Shown here: positions 7,012 through 14,754 of the stretch, piece after piece
Layout of the letters: the number at the start of each line of letters is the position of its first letter
Numbering within the stretch: the stretch's first letter is position 1
Assembly (NCBI GenBank): GCA_002730855.1
Contig: PCBA01000058.1
Coordinates: 1 to 22,888, forward strand
From: Gammaproteobacteria bacterium
Lineage (GTDB): Bacteria; Pseudomonadota; Gammaproteobacteria; Magnimaribacterales; Magnimaribacteraceae
Reading direction: 5' to 3'
Length of the DNA: 22,888 nt
Position numbers and translations under genes: made by a program
The notes under the pieces: generated by a model
What the model was told of the DNA's origin: nothing
What the model saw: the letters and a program-made list of their open reading frames with translations, nothing else
The model's database searches: none

Positions 7012-8607
7012 TTAAGCTACAGAAGCTTCAAGAAGCTCTTTAGTGTATTCATGACTTGGATTCTCAAAGATATCTTTTGAAGAACCAGATTCTACTATCA
7101 AGCCGTCTTTCATTACATACACTTCATCAGCAAGAAATCTAATGACTCTTAGATCATGACTAATGCATAAGTAAGAAAGACTTAACTTTTCTTGTAGTCT
7201 TTTAAGCAAATTAAGTACTTGCATTTGTATTGAGACATCTAAAGCCGAGGTAGGTTCATCTAGGAGTATAAGTTTTGGCTCTAAAATGATTGCTCTAGCT
7301 ATGGCAACACGCTGTCTTTGACCGCCAGATAATTCATGTGGAAACCTTGAAAAGGAATCTTCTTCTAATTCAACTTCTCGCAAAGCACTCATTATCTTAT
7401 CTTCTCTTTTAGACTTAGAAAGTTTAGGTGCATGTACACGCAATCCTTCACCAACTATTTCTCCAATTGTCATCCTAGGAGATAAGGAGCCGAAAGGATC
7501 TTGGAATACGATTTGAAAGTCTTTCTTAAAATCTCTTTTATCTTTCGTGGCTAAGTTTTTTATATCTATACCATCAAAATTTATTGAGCCATTCGCTTCT
7601 TCAATGCCTAACAAAGCTCTCGCAAGAGATGATTTTCCAGAACCAGATTCTCCAACAAGACCAGTGGTACAGCCCACATTGATTTCAATATTTACTTTTT
7701 TAACTGCGTTAAGGTATTTCTTATCTTTTCCAAAAATATTCTTAGTTAAAAGATAATTAACATCAACTTCACTTGCCTTGAGAAGAACTCCTTCATTAGT
7801 ATTCAAAATATCTTTTTCTTTTGGAATAGAGTCTAAGAGTTTCTTTGTGTAGCTGTGAGTAGGATTAGAAAAAATATCCTGAACAGAACCCGACTCAACT
7901 ATTTCACCACTCTTCATTACACAAACATCATCAGAGAATTTTTTTACGATATTTAAATCGTGAGTAATAAAAAGAATGGACATACCAAATTCCTTCTGAA
8001 GCTCAGACAATAACTCTAAGAGAGTTTTTTCTACTGTCACATCTAAGGCTGTAGTCGGCTCATCTGCAATCAGCAATTCAGGTTCATTAGCTAGGGCCAT
8101 AGCTATCATAATTCGTTGCCTCTGCCCTCCAGATAACTGATGGGGATAGGCTTTAACTTTACTAGCAGGATCAGGAATCTTTACTTTACTCATTAAAGAG
8201 ATTGTTTTCTTTCTTGCTTCTTTCTTTGTCAAACCTTTGTGTATAATTAAAGTTTCGTCTATCTGTGTTCCTACTCTTTGATAAGGATTTAAAGATGTCA
8301 TTGGCTCCTGAAATATCATAGAAATCCTGTTTCCCCTTAAAGAAGTTACAAATTTTTTGTTGCTGCCTACTATTTCTGTTTTTTCAAATCTTATCGATGT
8401 GTCTTTCCCATAAATGGTAGAGCCACTTGGAAGTAATTGCAGAATCGAAAGAGCGGATACGGACTTTCCCGAACCAGATTCGCCAACCAAAGACATTGTC
8501 TTGCCCTTCTCTAGGGTAAATGAAATATTATTTACTGCCTTAAAAGCTTTTCCTTTTGAAGTAAATTCAACTGAAAGGTTGTTAATTTCTAATAAATAAT
8601 TATTCAT
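7012..8607 (-). CDS. Peptide ABC transporter ATPase with two fused nucleotide-binding domains (YejF-like)
   Basis: At 531 residues it is close to E. coli YejF (about 529), the double ATPase of the YejABEF peptide / microcin C importer. Domain 1 has Walker A GESGSGKS (43-49), Q-loop FQEPMTSLNP, signature LSGGQRQR (158-165), Walker B LLIADEPT (178-185) and H-loop THD. Domain 2 repeats these: GESGSGKS (319-326), FQDPFGSLSP, LSGGQRQR (426-433), LILLDEPT (446-453) and SHD. Both sites look catalytically complete. The SxYT near the end of each domain (HSYTKKLL, HEYTKELL) is typical of the oligopeptide/dipeptide ATPase family. No permease or substrate-binding protein gene is adjacent, so transport partners must be elsewhere and the substrate is uncertain. 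Its ATG overlaps the end of the PCuAC gene by 8 bp. Confidence 0.9.
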   Translation of the reverse strand: MNNYLLEINNLSVEFTSKGKAFKAVNNISFTLEKGKTMSLVGESGSGKSVSALSILQLLPSGSTIYGKDTSIRFEKTEIVGSNKKFVTSLRGNRISMIFQEPMTSLNPYQRVGTQIDETLIIHKGLTKKEARKKTISLMSKVKIPDPASKVKAYPHQLSGGQRQRIMIAMALANEPELLIADEPTTALDVTVEKTLLELLSELQKEFGMSILFITHDLNIVKKFSDDVCVMKSGEIVESGSVQDIFSNPTHSYTKKLLDSIPKEKDILNTNEGVLLKASEVDVNYLLTKNIFGKDKKYLNAVKKVNIEINVGCTTGLVGESGSGKSSLARALLGIEEANGSINFDGIDIKNLATKDKRDFKKDFQIVFQDPFGSLSPRMTIGEIVGEGLRVHAPKLSKSKREDKIMSALREVELEEDSFSRFPHELSGGQRQRVAIARAIILEPKLILLDEPTSALDVSIQMQVLNLLKRLQEKLSLSYLCISHDLRVIRFLADEVYVMKDGLIVESGSSKDIFENPSHEYTKELLEASVA

Positions 8608-9052
8608 TGTTTAATATTTCAAATGAAAAAGTGATTTTCTTTCCGTTTTCTAAAATAATATTACAGCTTAGTTCTGAATTGGTAATTTTATCAAATCCAG
8701 ACATCATGATGTGCTTCGATCCTGGTTTAAATTCCAAAGAGGAAAAGGCTTTTATTGATAAATTCTCTAACCTTCTCATTTTTATATTTCCTTCTTTATT
8801 AATGAAAGTCTCATGGAAGTCGGCTTTAATGGCACCACAATCCAAGGATTCTAGATACACTATTTCATTTCCTTTATTAATAAATCTTAGATAAGCGGCA
8901 GCCATTCTTGAGCCTTGTAATGGTAACTTCAAGTAAGCATCCTCTATAATAAGATCTGAATCAATTTCTTTAGCAGAGTAACCTGACATGATAAGAAAAG
9001 AACATAAAATTAACGTACGAACTAAAGTAATTTTTTTTATATCTTTAATCAT
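8600..9052 (-). CDS. Periplasmic copper chaperone, PCuAC family
   Basis: From the ATG at 9052 this is 150 residues with a Sec signal peptide (MIKDIKK, then a hydrophobic core, likely cut after SGYSA near residue 27). The mature part is a PCuAC domain (DUF461), which carries Cu(I) to the CuA site of cytochrome oxidase in studied members. The metal motif H(M)x10Mx21HxM fits exactly as H80, M92, H114, M116, with Glu in place of the optional first Met. FKPGSKHIMMSGF is the usual LKPGGxHxMLxGL stretch. A longer start at 9124 exists, but it would put about 24 extra residues before the signal peptide. The chosen start already overlaps the divergent DsbD-like gene by 65 bp. A start at the internal ATG (8989) would remove that overlap but also the signal peptide. 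The gene is coupled to the ABC ATPase gene downstream. Confidence 0.85.
   Translation of the reverse strand: MIKDIKKITLVRTLILCSFLIMSGYSAKEIDSDLIIEDAYLKLPLQGSRMAAAYLRFINKGNEIVYLESLDCGAIKADFHETFINKEGNIKMRRLENLSIKAFSSLEFKPGSKHIMMSGFDKITNSELSCNIILENGKKITFSFEILNNE
8945..8950 (+). promoter_or_regulatory. Possible -10 element for the DsbD-like gene
   Basis: A perfect TATAAT lies 37 bases before the ATG at 8988, inside the antisense PCuAC coding sequence. The best -35 at acceptable spacing is poor (TGGTAA at 8921-8926). A transcript from here would start near 8957. Tentative. Confidence 0.3.
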
Positions 9053-9482
9053 TTTTATGCCTGTTCTTATTTCAGCAGAGAAAGTACTTGATCTTTCTTC
9101 TATATTAAATAAAGCCGAAATCATTCCTGCTGATGAAGCTTTTATTCTAAGAGCTTATGAAACGGAAAAGAATAGAATCATACTTTCATGGGAGCTCAAA
9201 GAAAACTGCTTTCTTTATAAAAATAAATTCAAAATAGAATCTAATAGTGGCTCTAAGATTGATTTAGAAATTTCTGGAGTACCCGTGAATATGAACGATG
9301 AGTATTTTGGTAGGGTCCTAGTCTACTACGATAAAGTTCAAACTATTATTGATTTAAAACCTCACATAAGAAAATTTAGAGTTTACTATCAAGGGTGCAA
9401 CGCTAGTGGGTTCTGTTATCCCCTAATTTCTAAAGAAATCACTATTCATAGGCAAGGAATAACAGTAATAGATGCTTCATAA
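8988..9482 (+). CDS. Free-standing DsbD N-terminal (alpha) domain, periplasmic
   Basis: This 164-residue protein has a signal peptide (MIRKEHKINVRTK, then a hydrophobic core, likely cut after LISA at residue 30). The mature part matches only the N-terminal immunoglobulin-like domain of DsbD, which passes electrons from the membrane domain to periplasmic thiol partners. The redox motif YQGCNASGFCYP carries C137 and C143, with the same five-residue spacing as C103/C109 of E. coli DsbD. IIPADEAF (45-52) and the FYG-like EYFGRV also fit. An extra Cys (C74, in ENCFLY) replaces a usual aromatic. The gene ends in TAA with no transmembrane or thioredoxin-like domain after it, so full-length DsbD (about 570 residues) is not encoded here. 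The ATG at 8988 is the only possible start that keeps the signal peptide, because a stop lies three codons upstream. The gene overlaps the divergent PCuAC gene by 65 bp. Confidence 0.85.
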   Translation: MIRKEHKINVRTKVIFFISLIIFMPVLISAEKVLDLSSILNKAEIIPADEAFILRAYETEKNRIILSWELKENCFLYKNKFKIESNSGSKIDLEISGVPVNMNDEYFGRVLVYYDKVQTIIDLKPHIRKFRVYYQGCNASGFCYPLISKEITIHRQGITVIDAS

Positions 9483-9503
9483 ACTATCATAATTTTATAA
9501 CTT

Positions 9504-9543
9504 CATTTAAAATCCACAAAAATCATTTAAAAACCATAAAAAA
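9504..9543 (+). repeat. Imperfect 2 x 20 bp tandem repeat before aroQ
   Basis: Two adjacent 20-base units (9504-9523 and 9524-9543) both start CATTTAAAA and match at 17 of 20 positions. They fill most of the 61 bp between the DsbD-like gene and aroQ and abut the aroQ ATG, leaving no Shine-Dalgarno. The array could be a regulatory site or a chance duplication in A-rich DNA. Confidence 0.7.
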
Positions 9544-9981
9544 ATGTCTAATTTCATGTTACTTAACGGTCCGAACCTAAATCTCTTAGGCACTAGAGAG
9601 CCAGAAATTTATGGAGATGTAACATTAGAAGAAATAGAAAGCAATTTAAAATTAATTACTGATAAGTCTAATGATGAGCTCTTATGTTTTCAAAGTAATG
9701 CTGAGCATGAGCTAGTTGAAAAGATTCATGAAGCCAAACAAGAAAAAGTTAAATGCATCATCTTTAATCCAGGTGCCTTTACTCATAGCAGCATAGCTTT
9801 AAGAGATGCATTGTCTGGAGTGGGTCTCCCTTTTATAGAAGTGCATATATCTAATATATATAGTCGAGAAGATTTCAGACAAAAATCTTTTTTATCTGAT
9901 ATAGCTGAAGGCGTTATATCTGGTTTAGGAATTGAGGGTTACGTATTGGCTTTAGAGTCTGCAATTAAGAAATTTAAATAA
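9544..9981 (+). CDS. aroQ: 3-dehydroquinate dehydratase, type II
   Basis: This 145-residue enzyme forms 3-dehydroshikimate from 3-dehydroquinate in the shikimate pathway; type II members assemble as dodecamers. LNGPNLNLLGTREPEIYG (7-24) supplies the catalytic Arg and Tyr of the flexible lid. FQSNAEHELVEKIH, FNPGAFTHSSIALRDAL and the catalytic-histidine strand IEVHISN are all present, and the end GLGIEGYVLALESA is typical. The length is normal. It heads the conserved aroQ-accB-accC run, 14 bp before accB. No ribosome binding site precedes the ATG; the upstream 40 bases are the tandem repeat. Confidence 0.97.
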   Translation: MSNFMLLNGPNLNLLGTREPEIYGDVTLEEIESNLKLITDKSNDELLCFQSNAEHELVEKIHEAKQEKVKCIIFNPGAFTHSSIALRDALSGVGLPFIEVHISNIYSREDFRQKSFLSDIAEGVISGLGIEGYVLALESAIKKFK

Positions 9982-9995
9982 ATACTGAGGCAAAA

Positions 9996-10454
9996 ATGGA
10001 CATTAGAAAAGTTAAGAAGTTAATAGAAATGTTAGAAAATTCTAACCTAGAAGAGATTGAAATCCAAGAAGGAGAAGAGTCTGTAAGATTAGTTAAGAGT
10101 AATAAAGGAGTGGCTACTATACCAACAGCTCAGTCTATAGTTTTACCTGCAGAACAATCTCCAACGAATCAAGATCATGCCCAACCAGTGAGCACCTCTA
10201 ATGATAATCAAGAAGAAGTAGGAGACTATATAACCTCTCCTATGGTTGGTACCTTTTACGCATCAGCTTCACCTGGATCTAAACCTTTTATATCGGTTGG
10301 AGATACTGTTGCTGAAGGAGACGTGGTATGTATTGTGGAAGCCATGAAAATGATGAATGAAATAAAGTCTGAATTTTCAGGTAAAGTTGTCTCTATTGAA
10401 GTAGAAAACTCTGAACCTGTTGAATATGGTCAAACTTTATTTAAGATCTCTTAA
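9996..10454 (+). CDS. accB: Biotin carboxyl carrier protein of acetyl-CoA carboxylase
   Basis: This 152-residue protein carries the biotin that shuttles CO2 between biotin carboxylase and the carboxyltransferase in the first step of fatty-acid synthesis. The N-terminal region (1-35, MDIRKVKKLIEMLENSNLEE) and a Pro/Gln/Ser-rich linker (about 40-75) lead to the biotinyl domain (about 78-152). The biotin attachment site EAMKMMNE places K118 as the modified lysine. The thumb segment (ASPGSKPFISVGD, 91-103) peculiar to AccB is present. GAGG at 9987-9990 is a fair ribosome binding site 5 bases before the ATG. accC follows after 7 bp. Confidence 0.98.
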   Translation: MDIRKVKKLIEMLENSNLEEIEIQEGEESVRLVKSNKGVATIPTAQSIVLPAEQSPTNQDHAQPVSTSNDNQEEVGDYITSPMVGTFYASASPGSKPFISVGDTVAEGDVVCIVEAMKMMNEIKSEFSGKVVSIEVENSEPVEYGQTLFKIS

Positions 10455-10461
10455 TTATTAA

Positions 10462-11811
10462 ATGATAAACAAACTATTAATTGCCAATAGAGGTGAAATA
10501 GCTTTACGAATATTAAGAGCAGCAAGGGAATTAGAGATACCTACTGTGGCAGCATACTCTGAAGCCGACAAAGATCTCATGCACGTTAAGATGGCTGATG
10601 AATCAATCTGTATCGGACCAGCAGATTCTGCTCAGAGTTACCTTAATATTCCTGCAATAATAAGTGCGATGGAACTTTCAGGGGCTGATGGTGTTCATCC
10701 TGGGTATGGTTTCTTATCTGAAAATCCAGATTTTGCAGAGAAAATAGAAAAAAGCGGCTTCGATTTTGTAGGCCCTCCAGCTTCTGTTATTAAAATGATG
10801 GGAAACAAAATCTCTGCAAAAGAATTTGCACTTAAAGCTGGCCTTCCAATTGTTCCTGGGTCAACTGGCCCGATAGATGAAGAACCTCATAAGAAGGCTG
10901 AAGAATTAGGTTACCCTATTATTATAAAAGCGGCTGCCGGCGGTGGAGGAAGAGGAATGAGGATAGTTCATTCTAAAGATGAATTAGAAGATGCTATTGA
11001 ATTAACCCAACAAGAATCTTCTATAGCATTCGGAGATTCAACCGTTTACATGGAAAAGTTTCTTAAAAACCCTAGACATATTGAAATACAAGTTTTAGCT
11101 GATAGACATGGAAATTTTTTACATCTAGGAGATAGGGACTGCTCCCTTCAAAGAAGGCACCAAAAAGTAATAGAAGAAGCCCCAGCCATAGGTATAAAAG
11201 ATGAAAAAAGACAAGAAATCTACGACCAATGTATAGAGGCGTGCAAACAAATGAACTACGTAAGCGCAGGGACATTTGAGTTTTTATACGAAAATGACAA
11301 CTTCTACTTTATTGAAATGAATACACGTATCCAAGTAGAGCATCCTGTAACAGAAAGCGTCACAGGGCTAGACCTGGTAAAGCTCCAATTAAGAATAGCA
11401 AGAGATGAAGAGCTTAAAGTGAAGCAAGAGGACGTAGTTTTAGATGGGCATGCAATAGAATGTAGAATTAATGCTGAACATCCCGAGACATTTATACCCT
11501 CTCCTGGAAAAATTGTTGAATACCATGCCCCTGGAGGGATAGGTGTAAGAATGGACTCTCATCTTTATAAAGACTATGTTGTCCCGCCTCATTACGATTC
11601 GCTTATCGCTAAAGTAATCTGTAGAGCAAATGACAGAGAAGATGCTAGAGCAAGGCTATTAAGAGCCCTAGACGAAATGTACATCCTTGGAATAGATACA
11701 AATCTAGAAATGCATAGAAAGCTAGTAACTGACCCAAATTTTATTAAGGGTGGTGTTAGTATCAACTACTTAGAAAATCTAAATAAAGAAGACTCAAAAG
11801 ATGTCGAATAA
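10462..11811 (+). CDS. accC: Biotin carboxylase of acetyl-CoA carboxylase
   Basis: At 449 residues it has the same length as E. coli AccC. It carboxylates biotin on AccB using ATP and bicarbonate. Visible elements are the N-terminal IANRGEIALRILRA (7-20), HPGYGFLSEN (79-88), ATP-binding K116 and K156, the glycine-rich lid AAAGGGGRGMR (157-167), HIEIQVLAD with RDCSLQRRHQKVIEEAPA, and the catalytic IEMNTRIQVEHPVTE (284-298). It follows accB and overlaps leuS by 11 bp, which suggests coupling. In pseudomonads prmA follows accC; here leuS does. No clear Shine-Dalgarno precedes the start. Confidence 0.98.
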   Translation: MINKLLIANRGEIALRILRAARELEIPTVAAYSEADKDLMHVKMADESICIGPADSAQSYLNIPAIISAMELSGADGVHPGYGFLSENPDFAEKIEKSGFDFVGPPASVIKMMGNKISAKEFALKAGLPIVPGSTGPIDEEPHKKAEELGYPIIIKAAAGGGGRGMRIVHSKDELEDAIELTQQESSIAFGDSTVYMEKFLKNPRHIEIQVLADRHGNFLHLGDRDCSLQRRHQKVIEEAPAIGIKDEKRQEIYDQCIEACKQMNYVSAGTFEFLYENDNFYFIEMNTRIQVEHPVTESVTGLDLVKLQLRIARDEELKVKQEDVVLDGHAIECRINAEHPETFIPSPGKIVEYHAPGGIGVRMDSHLYKDYVVPPHYDSLIAKVICRANDREDARARLLRALDEMYILGIDTNLEMHRKLVTDPNFIKGGVSINYLENLNKEDSKDVE

Positions 11812-14248
11812 AGATATTCCTTATGATCACCAAGCGCTAGAAAAAGGAATACAAAATTACTGGGAAAAGAATGCAACCTTCTCAGTAACTGAAGATGTTA
11901 ACAAAGAAAAATTCTTTTGTTTAAGTATGTTTCCATATCCTAGCGGATCTATACACATGGGACACGTTAGGAATTACTCTATAGGTGATGCAATTAGTAG
12001 ATTCCAAAGAATGCTGGGGAAAAATGTACTACAACCTATGGGGTGGGATGCTTTCGGTTTACCAGCGGAAAATGCTGCAATAAAGAATAAAGTTCAACCT
12101 TCTGAATGGACGCAACAAAACATCAACAAAATGAAAACCCAACTTACTAGAATGGGATTTGCCTACGACTGGAAGAGAGAACTAGCTACTTCAGATCAAG
12201 AGTATTACAAATGGGAACAGTGGTTTTTCTTGCAACTTGTTAATAAAGGACTAGCTTATCAAGAAGAAGCTGAAGTAAATTGGGACCCAGTAGATCAAAC
12301 TGTATTAGCAAATGAACAAGTAATTGACGGGAAGGGTTGGAGATCTGGAGCTGAAGTTGAGAAAAAGAGACTGACCCAATGGTTTCTTAAAATAACAGAC
12401 TATGCTGACGAACTATTAGAAAGTACAGCTAAATTAGAAGGCTGGCCAAATCAAGTCAGAATCCAACAAGAGAACTGGATTGGGAAATCTGAAGGAATGG
12501 AGTTTATCTTTGATATTGAAGGTACTAAAGATAGCTTACAAGTATTTACTACTAGACCTGACACAATTATGGGAGTTTCTTTTATAGCAATATCAGCAGC
12601 CCATGAATTAAGCCTTAAATTAGCGAAAGAAGATGAAAAGGTTAGTAAGTTCGTTCAGACTCAAAACAAAATTAAAATGGCTGAAGCTGAATTAGCTAGA
12701 CAAGAAAAAGAAGGTGTAAAAACAAACTCTTTTGCTATTCACCCTTTTACTAAAGAAAAACTTCCAATTTGGATTGCTAACTTCGTATTAAGTGATTACG
12801 GTTCAGGTGCTCTTATGGGAGTACCCGCTCATGACCAGAGAGACTTTGAATTTGCGATTAAATATGAGCTGCCAATAAAACAGGTAATTAAGAGCAGTCA
12901 AGAAGATTGTATAGACCACCAAGCAATAACTGAAAAAGATATATTAATTAATTCTCAAGAATTCGATGGTCTTACTTATGAAGATGCTTTCAATGCCATA
13001 GAGAAAAAAGCGAACGCATTAAAGTGTGGAGTTAAAAAAATTAATTACAGGCTCAGAGATTGGGGAGTCTCAAGGCAAAGGTATTGGGGTGCTCCTATTC
13101 CAATATTAAAAGGTCCAAATGGAAACAGTCCTGCAGAAGAACTCCCAGTAAAACTTCCTTTAGAAGTAGAATTTAAAGGCGTAAATTCTCCTCTAAAAGA
13201 TATGGATGAGTTTAAGTTGGTAGAACAAGATGGGGTAACCTTAGAAAGAGAGACTGATACTTTCGATACCTTTTTTGAGTCTTCTTGGTATTACGCACGG
13301 TTTGCTAGCTTTGATAGTGATAATTCTATGTTAGACGAAAGGGCAAAGTACTGGCTGCCCGTTGATCAATATATAGGTGGAATTGAGCACGCGGTACTAC
13401 ACCTTCTATACTCTAGGTTCTTTTTTAGATGCTTAAGAGATATGGGGATGGTAGATTCTGATGAACCCTTTACAAATCTATTATGCCAAGGAATGGTTCT
13501 TAAAGATGGTTCAAAAATGAGTAAATCTAAAGGTAATACTGTTGATCCTGAGGAGTTAATCAGTAAATATGGTGCAGACACTGTTAGATTGTTTGTATTG
13601 TTTGCTGCCCCTCCAGACCAATCCTTAGAGTGGTCAGATCAAGGAGTTCAGGGCTCTTATAGGTTTATAAACAGAATATGGAAATTGGTTCATTCTCATA
13701 TCGAAGCAGGTATTCCAGACCAAGGTGAATTGGCTAACCAAGATCCAAGGACAAAGGAGCTTAGATCCAAAACTCATAAAACCTTAAATAAAGTTAAGGA
13801 TGACTACATAAGAAGGCATAGCTTTAACACCGCTATTGCTTCAATAATGGAATTATCTAATAGTATTCCAAAGGAATTTCTCTTAAATGAAGCTCATATA
13901 GAGGAGCGAAAGGCAGCTCACGAGGCTATCAAAAGCATAATACTAATGCTTTCCCCTATTACACCTCACCTATCTCAACATCTCTGGTGGAAATTTAATA
14001 GTGAAGAGTTAGTAGTTGATGTTAAATGGCCTGAAGCTGATGAAGATTTACTTGAAGAAGATATTATTAATATTGCTATTCAGGTCAATGGGAAATTAAG
14101 ATCTGAAATAAAAGTGGACTCTAACTCCAAAGAAGAAGATATTAAAGATATGGCTTTAAACGAAGAAAAGATCCTTAAGCATATTCAAAACCAGAAAGTA
14201 AGAAAAGTCATTTATGTGTCGGGTAGATTAGTGAATATTGTTTTATGA
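11801..14248 (+). CDS. leuS: Leucyl-tRNA synthetase
   Basis: This 815-residue class I aminoacyl-tRNA synthetase charges tRNA-Leu. The HIGH motif appears as HMGH (52-55) within PYPSGSIHMGHVRNYSIGD. The CP1 editing domain is intact, with TTRPDTIMGVSF and MGVPAHDQRDFEFA. YRLRDWGVSRQRYWGAPIPI and DTFDTFFESSWYYARF are typical, and the KMSKS loop is at 572-576. The C-terminal tRNA-binding domain ends normally. The protein is about 45 residues shorter than E. coli LeuRS (860), from small deletions rather than loss of a domain, as far as I can judge. It overlaps accC by 11 bp upstream and lptE by 4 bp downstream (ATGA). Confidence 0.98.
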   Translation: MSNKDIPYDHQALEKGIQNYWEKNATFSVTEDVNKEKFFCLSMFPYPSGSIHMGHVRNYSIGDAISRFQRMLGKNVLQPMGWDAFGLPAENAAIKNKVQPSEWTQQNINKMKTQLTRMGFAYDWKRELATSDQEYYKWEQWFFLQLVNKGLAYQEEAEVNWDPVDQTVLANEQVIDGKGWRSGAEVEKKRLTQWFLKITDYADELLESTAKLEGWPNQVRIQQENWIGKSEGMEFIFDIEGTKDSLQVFTTRPDTIMGVSFIAISAAHELSLKLAKEDEKVSKFVQTQNKIKMAEAELARQEKEGVKTNSFAIHPFTKEKLPIWIANFVLSDYGSGALMGVPAHDQRDFEFAIKYELPIKQVIKSSQEDCIDHQAITEKDILINSQEFDGLTYEDAFNAIEKKANALKCGVKKINYRLRDWGVSRQRYWGAPIPILKGPNGNSPAEELPVKLPLEVEFKGVNSPLKDMDEFKLVEQDGVTLERETDTFDTFFESSWYYARFASFDSDNSMLDERAKYWLPVDQYIGGIEHAVLHLLYSRFFFRCLRDMGMVDSDEPFTNLLCQGMVLKDGSKMSKSKGNTVDPEELISKYGADTVRLFVLFAAPPDQSLEWSDQGVQGSYRFINRIWKLVHSHIEAGIPDQGELANQDPRTKELRSKTHKTLNKVKDDYIRRHSFNTAIASIMELSNSIPKEFLLNEAHIEERKAAHEAIKSIILMLSPITPHLSQHLWWKFNSEELVVDVKWPEADEDLLEEDIINIAIQVNGKLRSEIKVDSNSKEEDIKDMALNEEKILKHIQNQKVRKVIYVSGRLVNIVL

Positions 14249-14754
14249 TCTCGATATCTTGTAAGAAGAAAAAGAACCTTCTTATTTCTTTATTACCTTT
14301 TATCCTTATTCTATCTTCTTGCGGTTATGGATTAAGAACAGAGTTATCTAACTTCAATAATAAAGAGATATTATTTATAGCAAATAACTCTGATTTAAAC
14401 TTAAAGTTAGTTAAAGAGCTTGAGTTATTAAACAATAATATCAACAAGAACTCTAAACAAAAATCAGACCTAACCTTAAAAATAATTACCCACAAAATAG
14501 AGAAATACTCTGGCTCCCTAGGCGAAGGAGCAAGAACTACTTCATTAAGAATGGATTATTATATTTCTTACGAGATTTCTGATTATTCAAATACAAATAT
14601 AGAGAGCTCGTTCAAAACAACAAGATATTTAGATTTTAACCAATCTGATATATTGGCCATGAATAACGAGGAAAATATTGTTTCTAACAATTTCATAAAA
14701 GAAGCAGTTAAACATATGGAATTTGTCATGGCTTCTAATAAATATGAAGATTAA
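14245..14754 (+). CDS. lptE: LPS-assembly lipoprotein LptE
   Basis: This 169-residue outer-membrane lipoprotein would act as the plug partner of LptD in moving lipopolysaccharide to the cell surface. The lysine-rich start (MISISCKKKKN) is followed by a hydrophobic core and the lipobox LSSC, with the acylated cysteine near residue 27. CGYGLR right after it is typical of LptE. The remainder diverges strongly, which is normal for this family, so the call rests on the lipobox, the CGY start and the conserved leuS-lptE-holA order. Its start overlaps the leuS stop (ATGA) and its end overlaps holA by 11 bp. Confidence 0.85.
   Translation: MISISCKKKKNLLISLLPFILILSSCGYGLRTELSNFNNKEILFIANNSDLNLKLVKELELLNNNINKNSKQKSDLTLKIITHKIEKYSGSLGEGARTTSLRMDYYISYEISDYSNTNIESSFKTTRYLDFNQSDILAMNNEENIVSNNFIKEAVKHMEFVMASNKYED

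Noticed and set aside
8607..8894. 95-residue plus-strand ORF inside the PCuAC gene
   Set aside because: Shadow of the PCuAC gene, which carries the exact copper-binding motif; no supporting start site.
9053..9124. Longer PCuAC start at 9124
   Set aside because: It would add about 24 polar residues before the signal peptide and deepen the overlap with the DsbD-like gene; the ATG at 9052 gives a normal signal peptide.
9544..9981. Apparent active-site change in AroQ (SNAEHELV instead of SNHEGELI)
   Set aside because: From memory, pseudomonad AroQ also has SNAEYELI in this place, so this is normal gammaproteobacterial variation, not a novelty.
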